Positions 45,335 to 57,500 of a stretch of DNA of 64,000 nt are shown here, piece after piece. Below the pieces are notes generated by a model. The model was not told the DNA's origin, did no database searches, and saw only the letters and a program-made list of their open reading frames with translations. The DNA lies in assembly GCA_009746045.1 (NCBI GenBank), contig RPFO01000213.1:4542661-4606660 (forward strand), given 5' to 3'. The stretch is from Mesostigma viride. Lineage: Eukaryota > Streptophyta > Mesostigmatophyceae > Mesostigmatales > Mesostigmataceae. The position numbers and the translations under genes were made by a program. Each line of letters opens with the position of its first letter. The stretch's first letter is position 1.

Positions 45335-45689
45335 AAACATAACCATAACAAGAAGGGCTGGCGTACGGCTGTCTATGATAAACGCAAGGATCCTAAATAC
45401 CAGCAAATTCCTTTTATTCGTTACCCCGATATTCACAGTCTCCTTTCGCACACAGCAAAATATGGTGTTGTTCTTTCTCAGTTACATCGTTTTTCCCGTC
45501 TTTGTTCTTATCGTGTTGATTTCATCACGACTCTTGTTGAACTCTTGCAGCGTTTATTGGTCAAAGACTATGACCGAGACATTATGCTCCGTCAAGTCCG
45601 ATGTTTTTTGCAACGTCACCCACATCTGTTCGGTGCTGCCCCTTGGCACAAGCTCTACAAACAGGTCGTGGACCGGCTGGATCGCATAG
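45335..45689 (+). pseudogene. C-terminal fragment of an RT-like ORF
   Basis: Frame beginning about 45356: GWRTAVYDKRKDPKYQQIPF, then SLLSHTAKYGVVLSQLHRFS and MLRQVRCFLQRHPHLFG, ending in a stop shortly after 45689. The VYDKRxDP.. and KYGVVxSQLHRFxRxC pattern is the tail of a family of reverse-transcriptase-like ORFs common in algae and invertebrates. No catalytic part is present upstream. Different from the L1-like and gypsy elements here. Confidence 0.5.
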
Positions 45690-46015
45690 TATCTCCGCAC
45701 ATCTGAACCCTGTGATGCCAGATCTCCTTTGCGGCCGTTCCGAGCTTGGCACTGGATTCGTTGTCCACATCGTCGCGTCGCTGCAGCAACACGATGTTTT
45801 CTGGCATCCGCGGGCTTTTGGTTCCCGCCGCACATTTGAAAGTGATGTCCTCCGGCTTTTTGCCTTTACACCGTGTGCAGTTCTTGGACGTTTGGAATCA
45901 TGGCATGGCTAACGTGATGACTGACTAGCTACCTTTTCAGTGGTTTTCCATTTGCGGGTATTTCCTCGGAAATGGTGGGAGAGCGATCGCAGCAATGGTG
46001 CTCACCACTAGACAC

Positions 46016-46265
46016 TCCCGACCAGCTAGGCTCGAAACACACGCCCTGATCAAGCATGCTGTTTCCGGCCCCACCGTCTAGGTCATCTAGTCGCTCTACA
46101 CGTAAGCCAGCCATAATTTCAATGCACACGGATACACATTTCCATCACCATTCATATTCATCATCCTGAACGACTCGAACACGCGGACAAGATAACGGCA
46201 GGCTCGAGCTACCATGGTCCGGATTCTCCCGATTTCTGGCCTGCGCTGGTTGTCTCCTTGATAAT
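46016..46265 (-). repeat. Dispersed repeat, copy A (inverted partner of 49237-49490)
   Basis: About 250 bp, over 90% alike in reverse complement to 49237-49490. It ends (on minus) with the AACCAGCGCAGGCC end motif. The two copies flank the long C-terminal exon of the kinase gene in opposite orientations. Confidence 0.9.
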
Positions 46266-46454
46266 AACGGGGCAGGTAAATTCAGATAAATCATTCAATC
46301 TACATACATGAAAGATGAACATACAAGTTTAAGTGTTGGCATTAGGCAGGTCAAGCTGGGTGAATGACATGTCCTCTGTTGGCAGGCTAACCCAAGCTAG
46401 TAGAATTCGCACCAGTATCAATTACACTACAGCCACCCCCCAAGCCACCCAGTC

Positions 46455-48588
46455 TCACGTCTTGGCCGATGTCATCGACACAGCCGACCGCTGCAGCACC
46501 AAGACCTTGCTTCCCCCACCCGCCAACATGCCCGGCTTGCCCGTGGGCGACGCCTCAGCCGGGAGCAGCGGATCCAGCACCACCTTCCCCCGCCCGGATA
46601 CCCCAGAGAACGAAGGCAGTTTCTTGGCCAGTGACGGAGCTAGCATCGGCTTCCCACCACCGCTCGTGTCCGCCCGTAACAAATCCGCAGGGAGGGGCTG
46701 CAACTTCACCAACCGGCCGCCGTTCATCATGCTCCCCGTGCTCCCCTGCCGGCCCTCATGGCCCAACTCCAAGGGGTGCTCGGCGTCACCCCCTGGGCCG
46801 CGGATGTCTGGCGACAACCCCGCCCCTTCGCCAGCCGCCGATCGCATGTCTGACACAGAGAACCGCCGCCGGCTGCGCGAACGCGCGAACGAGGAGTTCA
46901 TGCTGTCCCCTGGGCCCACAAACTCAACGCTCGACTGCGAAGAATCCGCCACCGAGCGGCTCCCATGCCCATCCGCCTCCAGCGCCTCTTCATATGGCCC
47001 CCGTGGCGCATGCCCCACGCCGGCATCCCCCGCATAATTATGACCACTCCCGCCCGCCACCTCGGGCATGTCCGTCGACAGCCTTCCCCCCATAATCCCC
47101 ACAGAGCGCAGCGTTGCCAAGGGGGATCCTTGCTCCAGGGACCCTACACGGTGCATCCCTGCTGTGACCGCGTCGCCCACGGAACCCCTCCGCAGTGTGC
47201 CCGGCTTGTTGGCCCCACCCACTGAGGACTTATGCTCACGTGACGCAGTCACGTCACCGCCCGCGCCGGCGTTCGCGGGGGAGACGCTGCCGCCGCCGCC
47301 GGCCATGCCGCCAGGGACCCTGGCTGATGCGTCGACCACCGTGGGCGAGGAGGGGCCGTACCGGGGGGACGCGCGCCCAGGGAGCCTGCTGGGGGAGTGC
47401 GGCATGCGGCCCCGGGGGGACACCGTGGGCGAGGATGATGCGTCGATCATGCGCGTGAGGGGGGACGTGGCCATGGGGGAACGGCCCTCTCCCCCGCCGT
47501 CCCCTTGCCGCGGCCCGCCACCTGGCGCGTGGGGGTCGATCGCGGGGAGGGAGAGCTGCCCCTCCCCGCCCGCGCGCGCATGCGGTCCCTCCTGCGCGAC
47601 CGCCTCCGCGTCGACAACGTGCGAGATCTCCTGGATCCCCCAGCCAGGGTCCCTGGGGATGATGATCTCGGACACGCGCCGGCGCGGAAGCAGCTGCTTG
47701 CTGGCGCCGGGGGCGTGCGACCCCTGCTCGGCGCCGCCACCCCCCGACTCCTCCCGAAGGTAGGCCGAGCCATCCCCTGAGGATGATGAGTACCCCTGGT
47801 TGCAAATGCCCCCTCCCACACCGTAGCCTCCTCCCGCGCCATAGGCCGCCGCGGCCGCTGCGGCATCAGCGGCGGCCGCCGCAGCGCCGCTCTTCTTCCG
47901 CGGGGGGTCCATGGGGGCCGGGAATGCCAGCTGTTCCGGGGACAGCCCCAGCTCGCGCTCCCACAGGGCGCCCGCCGATTGGTTGGGGCCGAGTGGCTGT
48001 CCCCGCTGGGGCGCCACCAAGTGGAGCGATCCGCCCGCCGTTGCCGGTGAAAGGGAATAGCCGCCGCTGCATGATGCCCTCCGCTGCTGAGGTCGTGCGG
48101 GGGGGGATGCTGACGTCACGTCCCCTCCCATGGTGCCCCTGGCCGCCGACATCCCTGCTCCGCCGCCCTCGGCGCCCCCACCGGGGTCACCGGACCTCGA
48201 CGTCGCGCTCTCGACCTTGCGCCGCACTTCCGCCGACAGCGCAGGCATCGCGCCGCCATGCCCCTGGGGCCCCGCGTCCCTCCCTGAAGGTGTTGGTTGT
48301 GCGTGGACAAGGCTGGCCACCGCCACCTTCCTGGCCGCATCCCCGCCGACGTCCGCGGAGCTCCGACGCCGGCGCGGCGGCTTGACCTCGGGTGGCTGGG
48401 CAAGGAAGCCAGGGACGTCGGCCTCCCATCCCAGGCCCTCGAGCTGCTCACGTATCGTGCGGGCCATGGGCAGGGGCACGGCGTAGGTTTGGGCCCCGGG
48501 TATGGCAGGGCTACTCTCCCCTTGGATGCTGATGGGGTACGGGATGCCCTGCGTGGCCAGCTTGTCGAGGAAGGCCAGCGCGTGCGTC
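46455..48588 (-). CDS. Probable C-terminal exon of the kinase gene, low complexity
   Basis: Open for more than 700 codons, with a good acceptor (polypyrimidine then TTCCCAG) just before 48588. The first part, [20 protein letters not shown] and [20 protein letters not shown], looks folded. The rest is Gly/Ser/Ala/Pro-rich and probably disordered, with an Arg-rich segment ([12 protein letters not shown]). It ends [14 protein letters not shown] motif (46422-46426 on plus as TTACA) lies about 30 bp beyond the stop, where a green-algal poly(A) signal would be. The link to the kinase is inferred from strand and distance; a separate gene is possible. Confidence 0.6.
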
Positions 48589-51500
48589 CTGGGAAGGGGG
48601 GTTGGACGCAGGTCATGGTGGGTGGCACAGGGGGGGGGGTTGGATGGGTGGGGCGAGATAAGGGGAAGGCGAGGTGAGGGGAGGCCGGACATTAGAGGGG
48701 TTTTGTAGTGTCACAATATTACCACAAGTGGTCTTGGTGGGTGGGTGTTAGGTCTCCGTGGCAAGCTTTTGCGGGATGGGCATGTCCTGTGTTTGGCTTC
48801 GGGCATAAGTGACGGTACCCTCCTCGTGCCCGTCTCGTTGGGCAGCAAATCAGGGACAGGCTGCATGTCTAGTTACCTGGTGGCTGCCCTCCATGGTATA
48901 GCATGCACCAGTTGGAAGGATGACCTCGTGCATGCAAAAGCAATGAGCAAACTAGATTAAGAAATGCGGATGATGTAAAAGCCTCTCATGGAGCCATGAG
49001 CTCGGCACTAAGTGGTGGGTGCTTTGAATGCTACGCATTCGAAGTAGCCGATAGACACCACGTATACTGCTTGAGCCTTGAGGCTTGAACACCGTAGCAC
49101 TTCAGCAATTATCTAGTAGGTACGTTGGAAACATCAAGGGTATCACAGGGATACATCATCATATTATATACATCAATAACTATATAGATACATCAAGGGT
49201 ATCACAGGGATACATCATCATATTATACTGCCACGGATTATATCAAGGAGACAACCAGCGCAGGCCAGAATTCGGGAGAATCCGGACCATGGTAGCTCGA
49301 GGCTGCCGTTATCTTGTCCACGTGTTCGAGTCGTTCAGGATGATGAATATGAATGGAGATGGAAATGTGTAGCCTTGTGCATTGAAATTATGGCTGGCTT
49401 ACGTGTAGAGCGACTAGATGACCTAGACGGTGGGGCCGGAAACAGCTTGCTTGATCAGGGCGTGTGTTTCGAGCCTAACTGGCCGGGAGATCACCATCGA
49501 CCATGGTATGACAATGATAAGGACAACAACAAAACGCTACATCCTACCAACGATCTGATAGACTACGGTGAGTGCCCAACAATGATAAGGATAACAACGA
49601 AACGCTACATCCTACCAACGATCTGATACGATACGCTGAGTGCCTAACAATTATAAGGACAACAACGAAACGCTACATCCTACCAACGATCTGATAGACT
49701 ACGGTGAGTGCCCAACAATGATAAGGACAACAACGAAACGCTACATCCTACCAACGATCTGATAGACTACGCTGAGTGCCCAACAATGATAAGGATAACA
49801 ACGAAACGCTACATCCTACCAACGATCTGATACGATACGCTGAGTGCCTAACAATGATAAGGACAACAACGAAACGCTACATCCTACCAACGGTCTGATA
49901 GACTACGGTGAGTGCCCAACAATGATAAGGATAACAACGAAACGCTACATCCTACCAACGGTCTGATACGATACGCTGAGTGCCCAACAATGATAAGGAC
50001 AACAACGAAACGCTACATCCTACCAACGATCTGATAGACTACGCTGAGTGCCCAACAATGATAAGGATAACAACGAAACGCTACATCCTACCAACGGTCT
50101 GATAGACTACGGTGAGTGCCCAACAATGATAAGGACAACAACGAAACGCTACATCCTACCAACGGTCTGATAGACTACGGTGAGTGCCTAACAATGATAA
50201 GGATAACAACGAAACGCTACATCCTACCAACGATCTGATAGACTACGGTGAGTGCCCAACAATGATAAGGATAACAACGAAACGCTACATCCTACCAACG
50301 ATCTGATAGACTACGGTGAGTGCCCAACAATGATAAGGACAACAACGAAACGCTACATCCTACCAACGATCTGATAGACTACGGTGAGTGCCTAACAATT
50401 ATAAGGACAACAACGAAACACTACATCCTACCAACGATCTGATAGACTACGGTGAGTGCCTAACAATGATAAGGACAACAACGAAACGCTACATCCTACC
50501 AACGATCTGATAGACTACGGTGAGTGCCCAACAATGATAAGGACAACAACGAAACGCTACATCCTACCAACGGTCTGATAGACTACGCTGAGTGCCTAAC
50601 TGAGCCCCTTTTGACCCCCCCCCTTTCCCGCGGGGCCAGCAGAGGAAACGAAGCAGGCATGACGCATGGAAGAAGACGAGGGGTCTAGGGGAGCTCGGGT
50701 CTAGGGGAGCTCAGGGGGCTGCAGAGCCTTTAGCTTCTAGGGGGTTCGGCCGCCTAGTTGACGGTGCTATCATCATATAGGATCCACTTTGTACCATCCC
50801 ATACCTATCGGTCGCCTAGTTGACGGTGCTATCATCCTATAGGATCCACTTTGTACCATCCCATACCTATCGGTCGCCTAGTTGACGGTGCTATCATCCT
50901 ATAGGATCCACTTTGTACCATCCCATACCTATCGGTCGCCTAGTTGACGGTGCTATCATCAAATAGGATCCACTTTGTACCATCCCATACCTACCTGGTG
51001 GATGGGCATGACAAAAGGGTCCATAGAAAAAGTGCTAATGAGCAATGCTACACGATCCACACAATCCTCCACCACCCAAAGTGATAATAAATAACACTAC
51101 ACGATCCACACAATCCTCCACCACCCAAAGTGATAATAAATAACACTACACGATCCACACAATCCTCCACCACCCAAAGTGATAATAAACAACACTACAC
51201 GATCCACACAATCCTCCACCACCCAAAGTGATAATAAATAACACTACACGATCCACACAAACCTCCACCACCCACTTGATGAAAGGGCGCGACAGCAGGT
51301 CTTCCGCGTTTGGCCGTTCGTCCGCATCAGGCCGCAGCATCTCCTCCACGATGGTACGGAAGTCGCTGCTGATGCTGTGATCGTCAAGAGCGAGTGGGGC
51401 ATGCCAGCAACAAATGCACACATTGTCGACTTGTCAGGCGACCAACGACTTATTCCCTCAAATACTTAGTGTCCGTGAGCAGTTTTGAACCAACGTTCTG

Positions 51501-54465
51501 TACTGGGATGAACTCGTGGGCGTCGCAACGCCATAAAATCTGAGAAGTAAAACCTGAGATCCTGCACAGCTATGTAGACTCAAAGGGAAGGCTCACGAGC
51601 AGATGAGTAAGCCATGATAGTGCCTTGTTGTCAAAGATCCTAGAATAGATATTAGCCAAGATAATGCCTTAATGTTTAAGACTTAACATTAAGATATTTC
51701 AAGAAAATATTGACGCCATGATGCAAGGATGTTGAATGCACGCGCACTGGTGCATGTATACCAGGGACTGAAGCAATGAGTGCATGTGCTTGAATAAAGC
51801 GCTGCTCTTAAATAAGTCCGTCTTGAATGTCAGCCTTGACTCGCTCACGTCTACAGTCCCATACTCTTGGTGGGATCAACACCCTGAAGAGGCTCTGGTG
51901 CCCTATCTCGTGACACTTGACCACCCAAAGGGTCTGGGCTCCTTACATCGTCAGCGCACACATGCAGAAGCTGCATGGGATCAACAGCCGTGGTATCCGG
52001 TGACGGCTATATTTATGCAAGATGTGGGTGGGACAGGTCCACTCATGATATGTGGGAATCCAACCAAAGATTAAACAAACACTACAGCGGCAGGAACACA
52101 GAAATAAGAAAACAAAAGCTAGATACGGAAGGAAAAAATAAAGGAGATACGAGCGTCATACAGCAGCAAGGACACAGAAATAAGTACAAAGTTATTTTAA
52201 TACTGGCAGTGTGTAGCACGATTTAGGTGCGCCCCTCAACCAGAACCGACTAACAACCCACAGCATAATCATGCTCGGTTGGCGTGACTGTAGGAGACCC
52301 TGTGTGGCCACCCACCTGTCTGGCAGGGGCTCGTACACGCCCTGCATCACGTTGGATGCCACCATGGGCAGGTTGATGCCCTTGAACGCGTGTGAGAGGG
52401 TCAGCATCTCGTACACGACGCAGCCGACCGACCACACATCTGGCCATGGACGGTGGAGGGCACAGGTGGAGAATGGCAGGTTTAGAGACACAGTGGGACC
52501 GCCCCAGGCTGCATGAGAAGGTAATTGCTACGCCACGTGGCGTTACGGGCTCGCGCATCAGAATTGTTACTGTCCCTGGTAAAGTCAACTCATGTAAAGG
52601 TTAGAGGCACACATAAGGAAGCGGTGGATTTAGAGATGCAGGCCACTGGACGGATGGCTGTGGTGGCTTGATGGTCGAAGGTACAAATAAGGCAGGTTTG
52701 GAGACGTAGTTGACCGACCCCACGTCTGTCATGGCAGGAACAGGTACTATATAGGCAGTAGAGAGACCTTGAACAGGTACTATATAGGCATTAGAGAGAC
52801 CTTGAACAGGTACTAGATAGACAGTAGAGAGACCTTGAACAGGTACTATATAGGCATTAGAGAGACCTTGAACAGGTACTAGATAGACAGTAGAGAGACA
52901 TTGAACAGGTACTATATATATAGACAGTAGAGGAAGGTACTATATGGAGAGACCTTGAATCAAAGAGACACAGTGGGAACCGACCACTGATTTGTGAGAA
53001 AAGGAGGGAGTGGAACGTGATCAACGGCGCAAGGAGGGTGGCAGGCTCATTGCCACAGTCGACCGACCAATCGTTGGTGCCGGGCCGAAGTGCACGGTAA
53101 GAAGGTAAGCAAAGTGTAGGAGGGGGCAACGATGACTACGCCAGATAGCGTGCAAGCAGGGTAGATGGATAGAAAAAGACAACTAGGCTATGCTGGTTGC
53201 CATATGACTGCGCTGGAAGGAACAGATACAAAGCTATTAAAGGAAGCAAGAAAACATGGAACGCTGAGGAGACTAGGACAGCCAGCGTGGAGGATGTCAG
53301 GAAAAACAGACGGCACACCGGACGGGTCATACGCACGTGGGCGTGAGCACAGGCAGGCTCATGGATTGTTGGTAGTGAGCCAGAAGGCAGGGGTGAAGGT
53401 GTTGGGGTGAGGACGGGGCAGCCGTCGCAGATGCCAGAGACAAGACAGCCAAGGCAAGAGAATGATATCTGGAGGCGGCAGAGTCCACCAAAGGTAAGAG
53501 GGGTGAAAATATTTTGGCTCGCAGTGGTATGGCAGCTTGTCCTAAGCCAGCAAACCTGCCTAACCCCCCTGCTCGCCAATGGCCCTGTCATGTGAATTTT
53601 CGAGCCCATTAGTTCCATACTAACTCTCTTTCATTGCCACTCTAACTTTAGTTCCATACAACCTCTCTTTCATCGCCACTCTAACATAGTGCTATAACAT
53701 TGCCACCCAGCCCGGCGACCCCCCCCCCCCCCCCCCCCTCCTGCCCCAACCCCCCTTCTTTCTTGGCCGCCTCCCCTGTTGTCTTTATGTTTAGTTGTAC
53801 AATTTCAGAGGACTTCCCACCAGACCTCAATGCAACTACCCAGACCACGCCCCACCTGACTTGCAGCTACAATTCCTGATTCGAGACTACCGAACCTGAC
53901 TTGTAGCTATAATCAAGACTACCGCACCTGACGTGAAGCTATAATCAAGACTACCGCACCTGACTTGAAGCTGTAGGCGTCCCCACGGTACAGCTCGGGC
54001 GACATGTAGAAGGGCGTGCCCACGAACGTGGTCGCCATCTGCGTGCCGATCGTGCGGGCGATGCCAAAGTCCTGCGCAAGGGGCGGGCAACGAGGGTGGG
54101 TGGGTGGGGCAGGCAGGAAGAAGGCGCAGGAAGAAGGCGCAGGAAGAAGGCGCAGGAAGCAAGGAGAGAGGGTGAGGAGAGGCGGGCCATGCATAAGTCC
54201 TGCGTAGGCTAGGCTAGGCAGGCAGGGCCACACACAGTGAAGAAGGCAGACACGTGCTCACGATTAGGCATTGGTGTGGTCTGTTTCGGTATCGTGCGGG
54301 CGATGCCAAAGTCGTGCAGAAAAGAGTCAGGCAGGCAGCTTGGCACACACAGGAAAGACAACACAGGCGGTAAAGGGAGGTGGGCGATGGCATAGTCTCG
54401 ACGGAGGCCAGGCAAAGGCAGGATGGAAACAGAGGGAAGAAAAGCGGCGGGTACAAACGCTAAAA

Positions 54466-54500
<35 letters not shown>

Positions 54501-57500
54501 GGGGAAAAGATGCCAGAAAAAGTGAGGAAGGAGACGGGTAAAAAAAAGAGGAAGGAGTGGGCAGGGCAGATGATACAGAGGGCAATGCGACGGGGGGGGG
54601 GGGAAAGGGGGGGGGGGGGGATTGTATGTGTTTGTTTGGGTCGGGAAATGTAAGCAAGAAGGGGAAGGGACGAAGGATTAGGATACCTAGAGATCAAGCT
54701 GTCCCAGAACAAAGGCGGCCTTACAAGGCAAGACCTCCTGCCAAGCACCACTGGAATTGTGGTACACATGCTGACAAGGGCGTCTCTGCGCCTCATGGAA
54801 TCAGCAGGTGGCACATGACTAGCAGGCTCTCCAAGCAGGATCAGCAAGCAGGCTGGGCAAGCAGGCTCAACAAGCAAGGTCAGCAGGCAGGTTTGGCGAC
54901 CGGGGGACCCGCGAGCAGAGCATGCCGGCTCACCCCCAGCTTGATGGTGGGCCGCGTCCCGCTGGCGATGTAGTCGTCCAGAAAGATGTTCTCGCTCTGG
55001 AGATGGGGGGGGGGGGGGGGATGCGGAAGGGCAGGGGTTAGGGGAAGGCAGTGAGATTTGATAGGAACAATTTACTGCCCTGGAGATGAGTGTAGAGAGA
55101 GGGGGGGGGATGAGGAATGGCATAGACAAGGGGAAGAGGTATGGGACGCAGATGCCTCCGCGCTGTGCGTGTGTGCGTGTGCGCGGGAGGGGTGAGGGAG
55201 AGAAGAGGGGTTGGAGGAGGGATGGTGGGAGAAGAGGGAAAGCAGTGAGAGGTGGGAGTGGGCGAGGCATGGGCAGGGGAAGAGGAATGGCAGGGGCAGA
55301 GACATTGCGTTGAGATCCACGGACTATGCACAGGAATAGTGATGGCACCTCGTTGATGAGATGCTGCCGCATTGTGGTACCAACACTACTTCTTAGACTG
55401 AACGTTTCCCGTGAGGGACTTGAGAGGGTGGTGAGCGCTTGCCTCAGTTGCTATTTCGGGAGGGAAGCATGGGGGTTGTATGGCCATGGAGATGGGCGCG
55501 CGTGGCGTTAAGTCAATTATGGTACAATCGGCATAAAATACGGCAAATACACGACGTAATCGATGGTATGGTATACAACTTGGTGTATTCCATGCCATCA
55601 AGGTAGCACGAGGATAACAAGGGCATGCATAATCCCATCATTAAATAAATGACCGTAGTTAGGTACCACAGGGTTGCGGCCGATAGACAAGAGACCGTCG
55701 TGGAGTAAGGGGCCACAGGGTTGCCGCCTACAGACAAGAGACCCCCAGATGATGCCCTGACGCTCCCTCCTCTCCCTCCCAAACAACCCATCCCCTTCCT
55801 CCCTTCCCCCCCCCCCCCCCCCCTCTCACACCTAAAGGAGCATTCCCACCAACCTCTCGTGAGCCCCCTACCTCCCCGACACCTAATTGATACCCAGAGC
55901 ATTCGCCCTAACTCCCTATTCGATGGCTGATCCCCCCACCCCCCACCTTGATGCCTGTTCCCACCGCCCCACACCTTGATGTCCCGGTGCAGGATCATGC
56001 GCGAGTGGAGGAATTGGACCGCCAGCAGTAGCTGCGCAAGCCACTCGGCCGCCTGTGCCTCGGGTATACTGGCAATGATTCCACCAGCCGGCACCGTATC
56101 ACAAACGAGCGTGACATGGCCCACGGCCAGGGGCCAGGGGCCACAGAATTGATGAGGACAACAGCGTGTGAGTAAACCAACCCAAACAGGTGAAACGCGA
56201 AACAAGTGGCATGAGATCAAGTGTGTGTAAGTGTGTGAAGCATGGCAGTTGTCCTCCCAATACCAGGAGTTGCATCAAGTAATGTGCGCTCTAACTTGCA
56301 CCTTATGACCACAGTGGCGGAGCTCATTTCGCAGGCCGCACTTACGCTTGCGAAGATGCATTAATGGGTGGACGAATGGATGGATGGATGGATGGATGGA
56401 TGGATGGACGGACGGACGGACGGACGGACGGACGGACGGACGGACGGACGGACGGACGGACGGACGGACGGACGGACGGACGGACGGACGGACGGACGGA
56501 CGGACGGACGGACGGACGGATGGACGGACGGATGGACGGACGGACCGACGGACGGACGGACGGACGGATGGATGGATGGATGGATGGATGGATGGATGGA
56601 TGGATGGATGGATGGATGGATGGATGGATGGATGGATGGATGGATGGATGGGTTACAGTTTGGTCAGCGCTCTTTGCCACGCCTTGCAACGAATTCCGCA
56701 CCGTGCCATCTAAGCCGCAGGTTCAAGAGTCTTGCGCCAAGATCCACCATGAAAGTAGTAGCATCCGATGTCAATGCTCGAATTCCCTCCCCTCTTTGCG
56801 CACCTGTCCAAATAATTTGGCTTCACAACTTCTTCGAATTGTGCTCCACCAGATTACACGCCAGCGCAAGTGAGCAAGCATGGCGAAAAACTCTTTGTTT
56901 TCATGTCTCCCTCCCAACAGGCATTGTACTAGTCCCCTTATGACAGGAATCACACATCATGTTCACACCCGCCACTTATTCCGCAGAATTAGGATCAGGA
57001 ACGGTTTCTAACCCCCCCCGAAGTGCATTCACATCGAGAGCACTCCCACCTGAACAGCAAATCCTGCAAAATTGGTATAGTGACCCCCTGTGACCTCACC
57101 CCCGACCGAAATCGTGGTGATATTGCAAAGTCCCCTGAATTACGGTGGGAGTCGCTGGAACGGACCATGAGCCGGACCGGAGCAGTCTCCTCCACTCCCA
57201 CTCCAAAAGCCCCGATTTGTGCCGTGAAAAATATTTTGCACCGTACATTTCAGTTCTGGATTCCTGAACATTAGTGCGGCCTGAACAATGAATTTGTTGA
57301 AGACCGGCAATGTGGTACGGTCTACTGTTGCCGCGCCGCGCCGATCGTTATCAGGCAAATCTGGCGACCCTACAAGGGCCGACGCGGGTCACTCCCGCTT
57401 CACTCCCAAAACACACCAAATATCCGGGCTTTTAGCCCGACCCCCCAAAAACAATTCAGCGGAATTTTCAGTGGGTGTGAACATGCTGACAATCTACCGA

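Noticed and set aside
47068..48385. Plus-strand ORFs opposite the kinase C-terminal exon
   Set aside because: Shadows of a GC-rich low-complexity exon; no domain, and the minus frame is longer and has an acceptor and stop.
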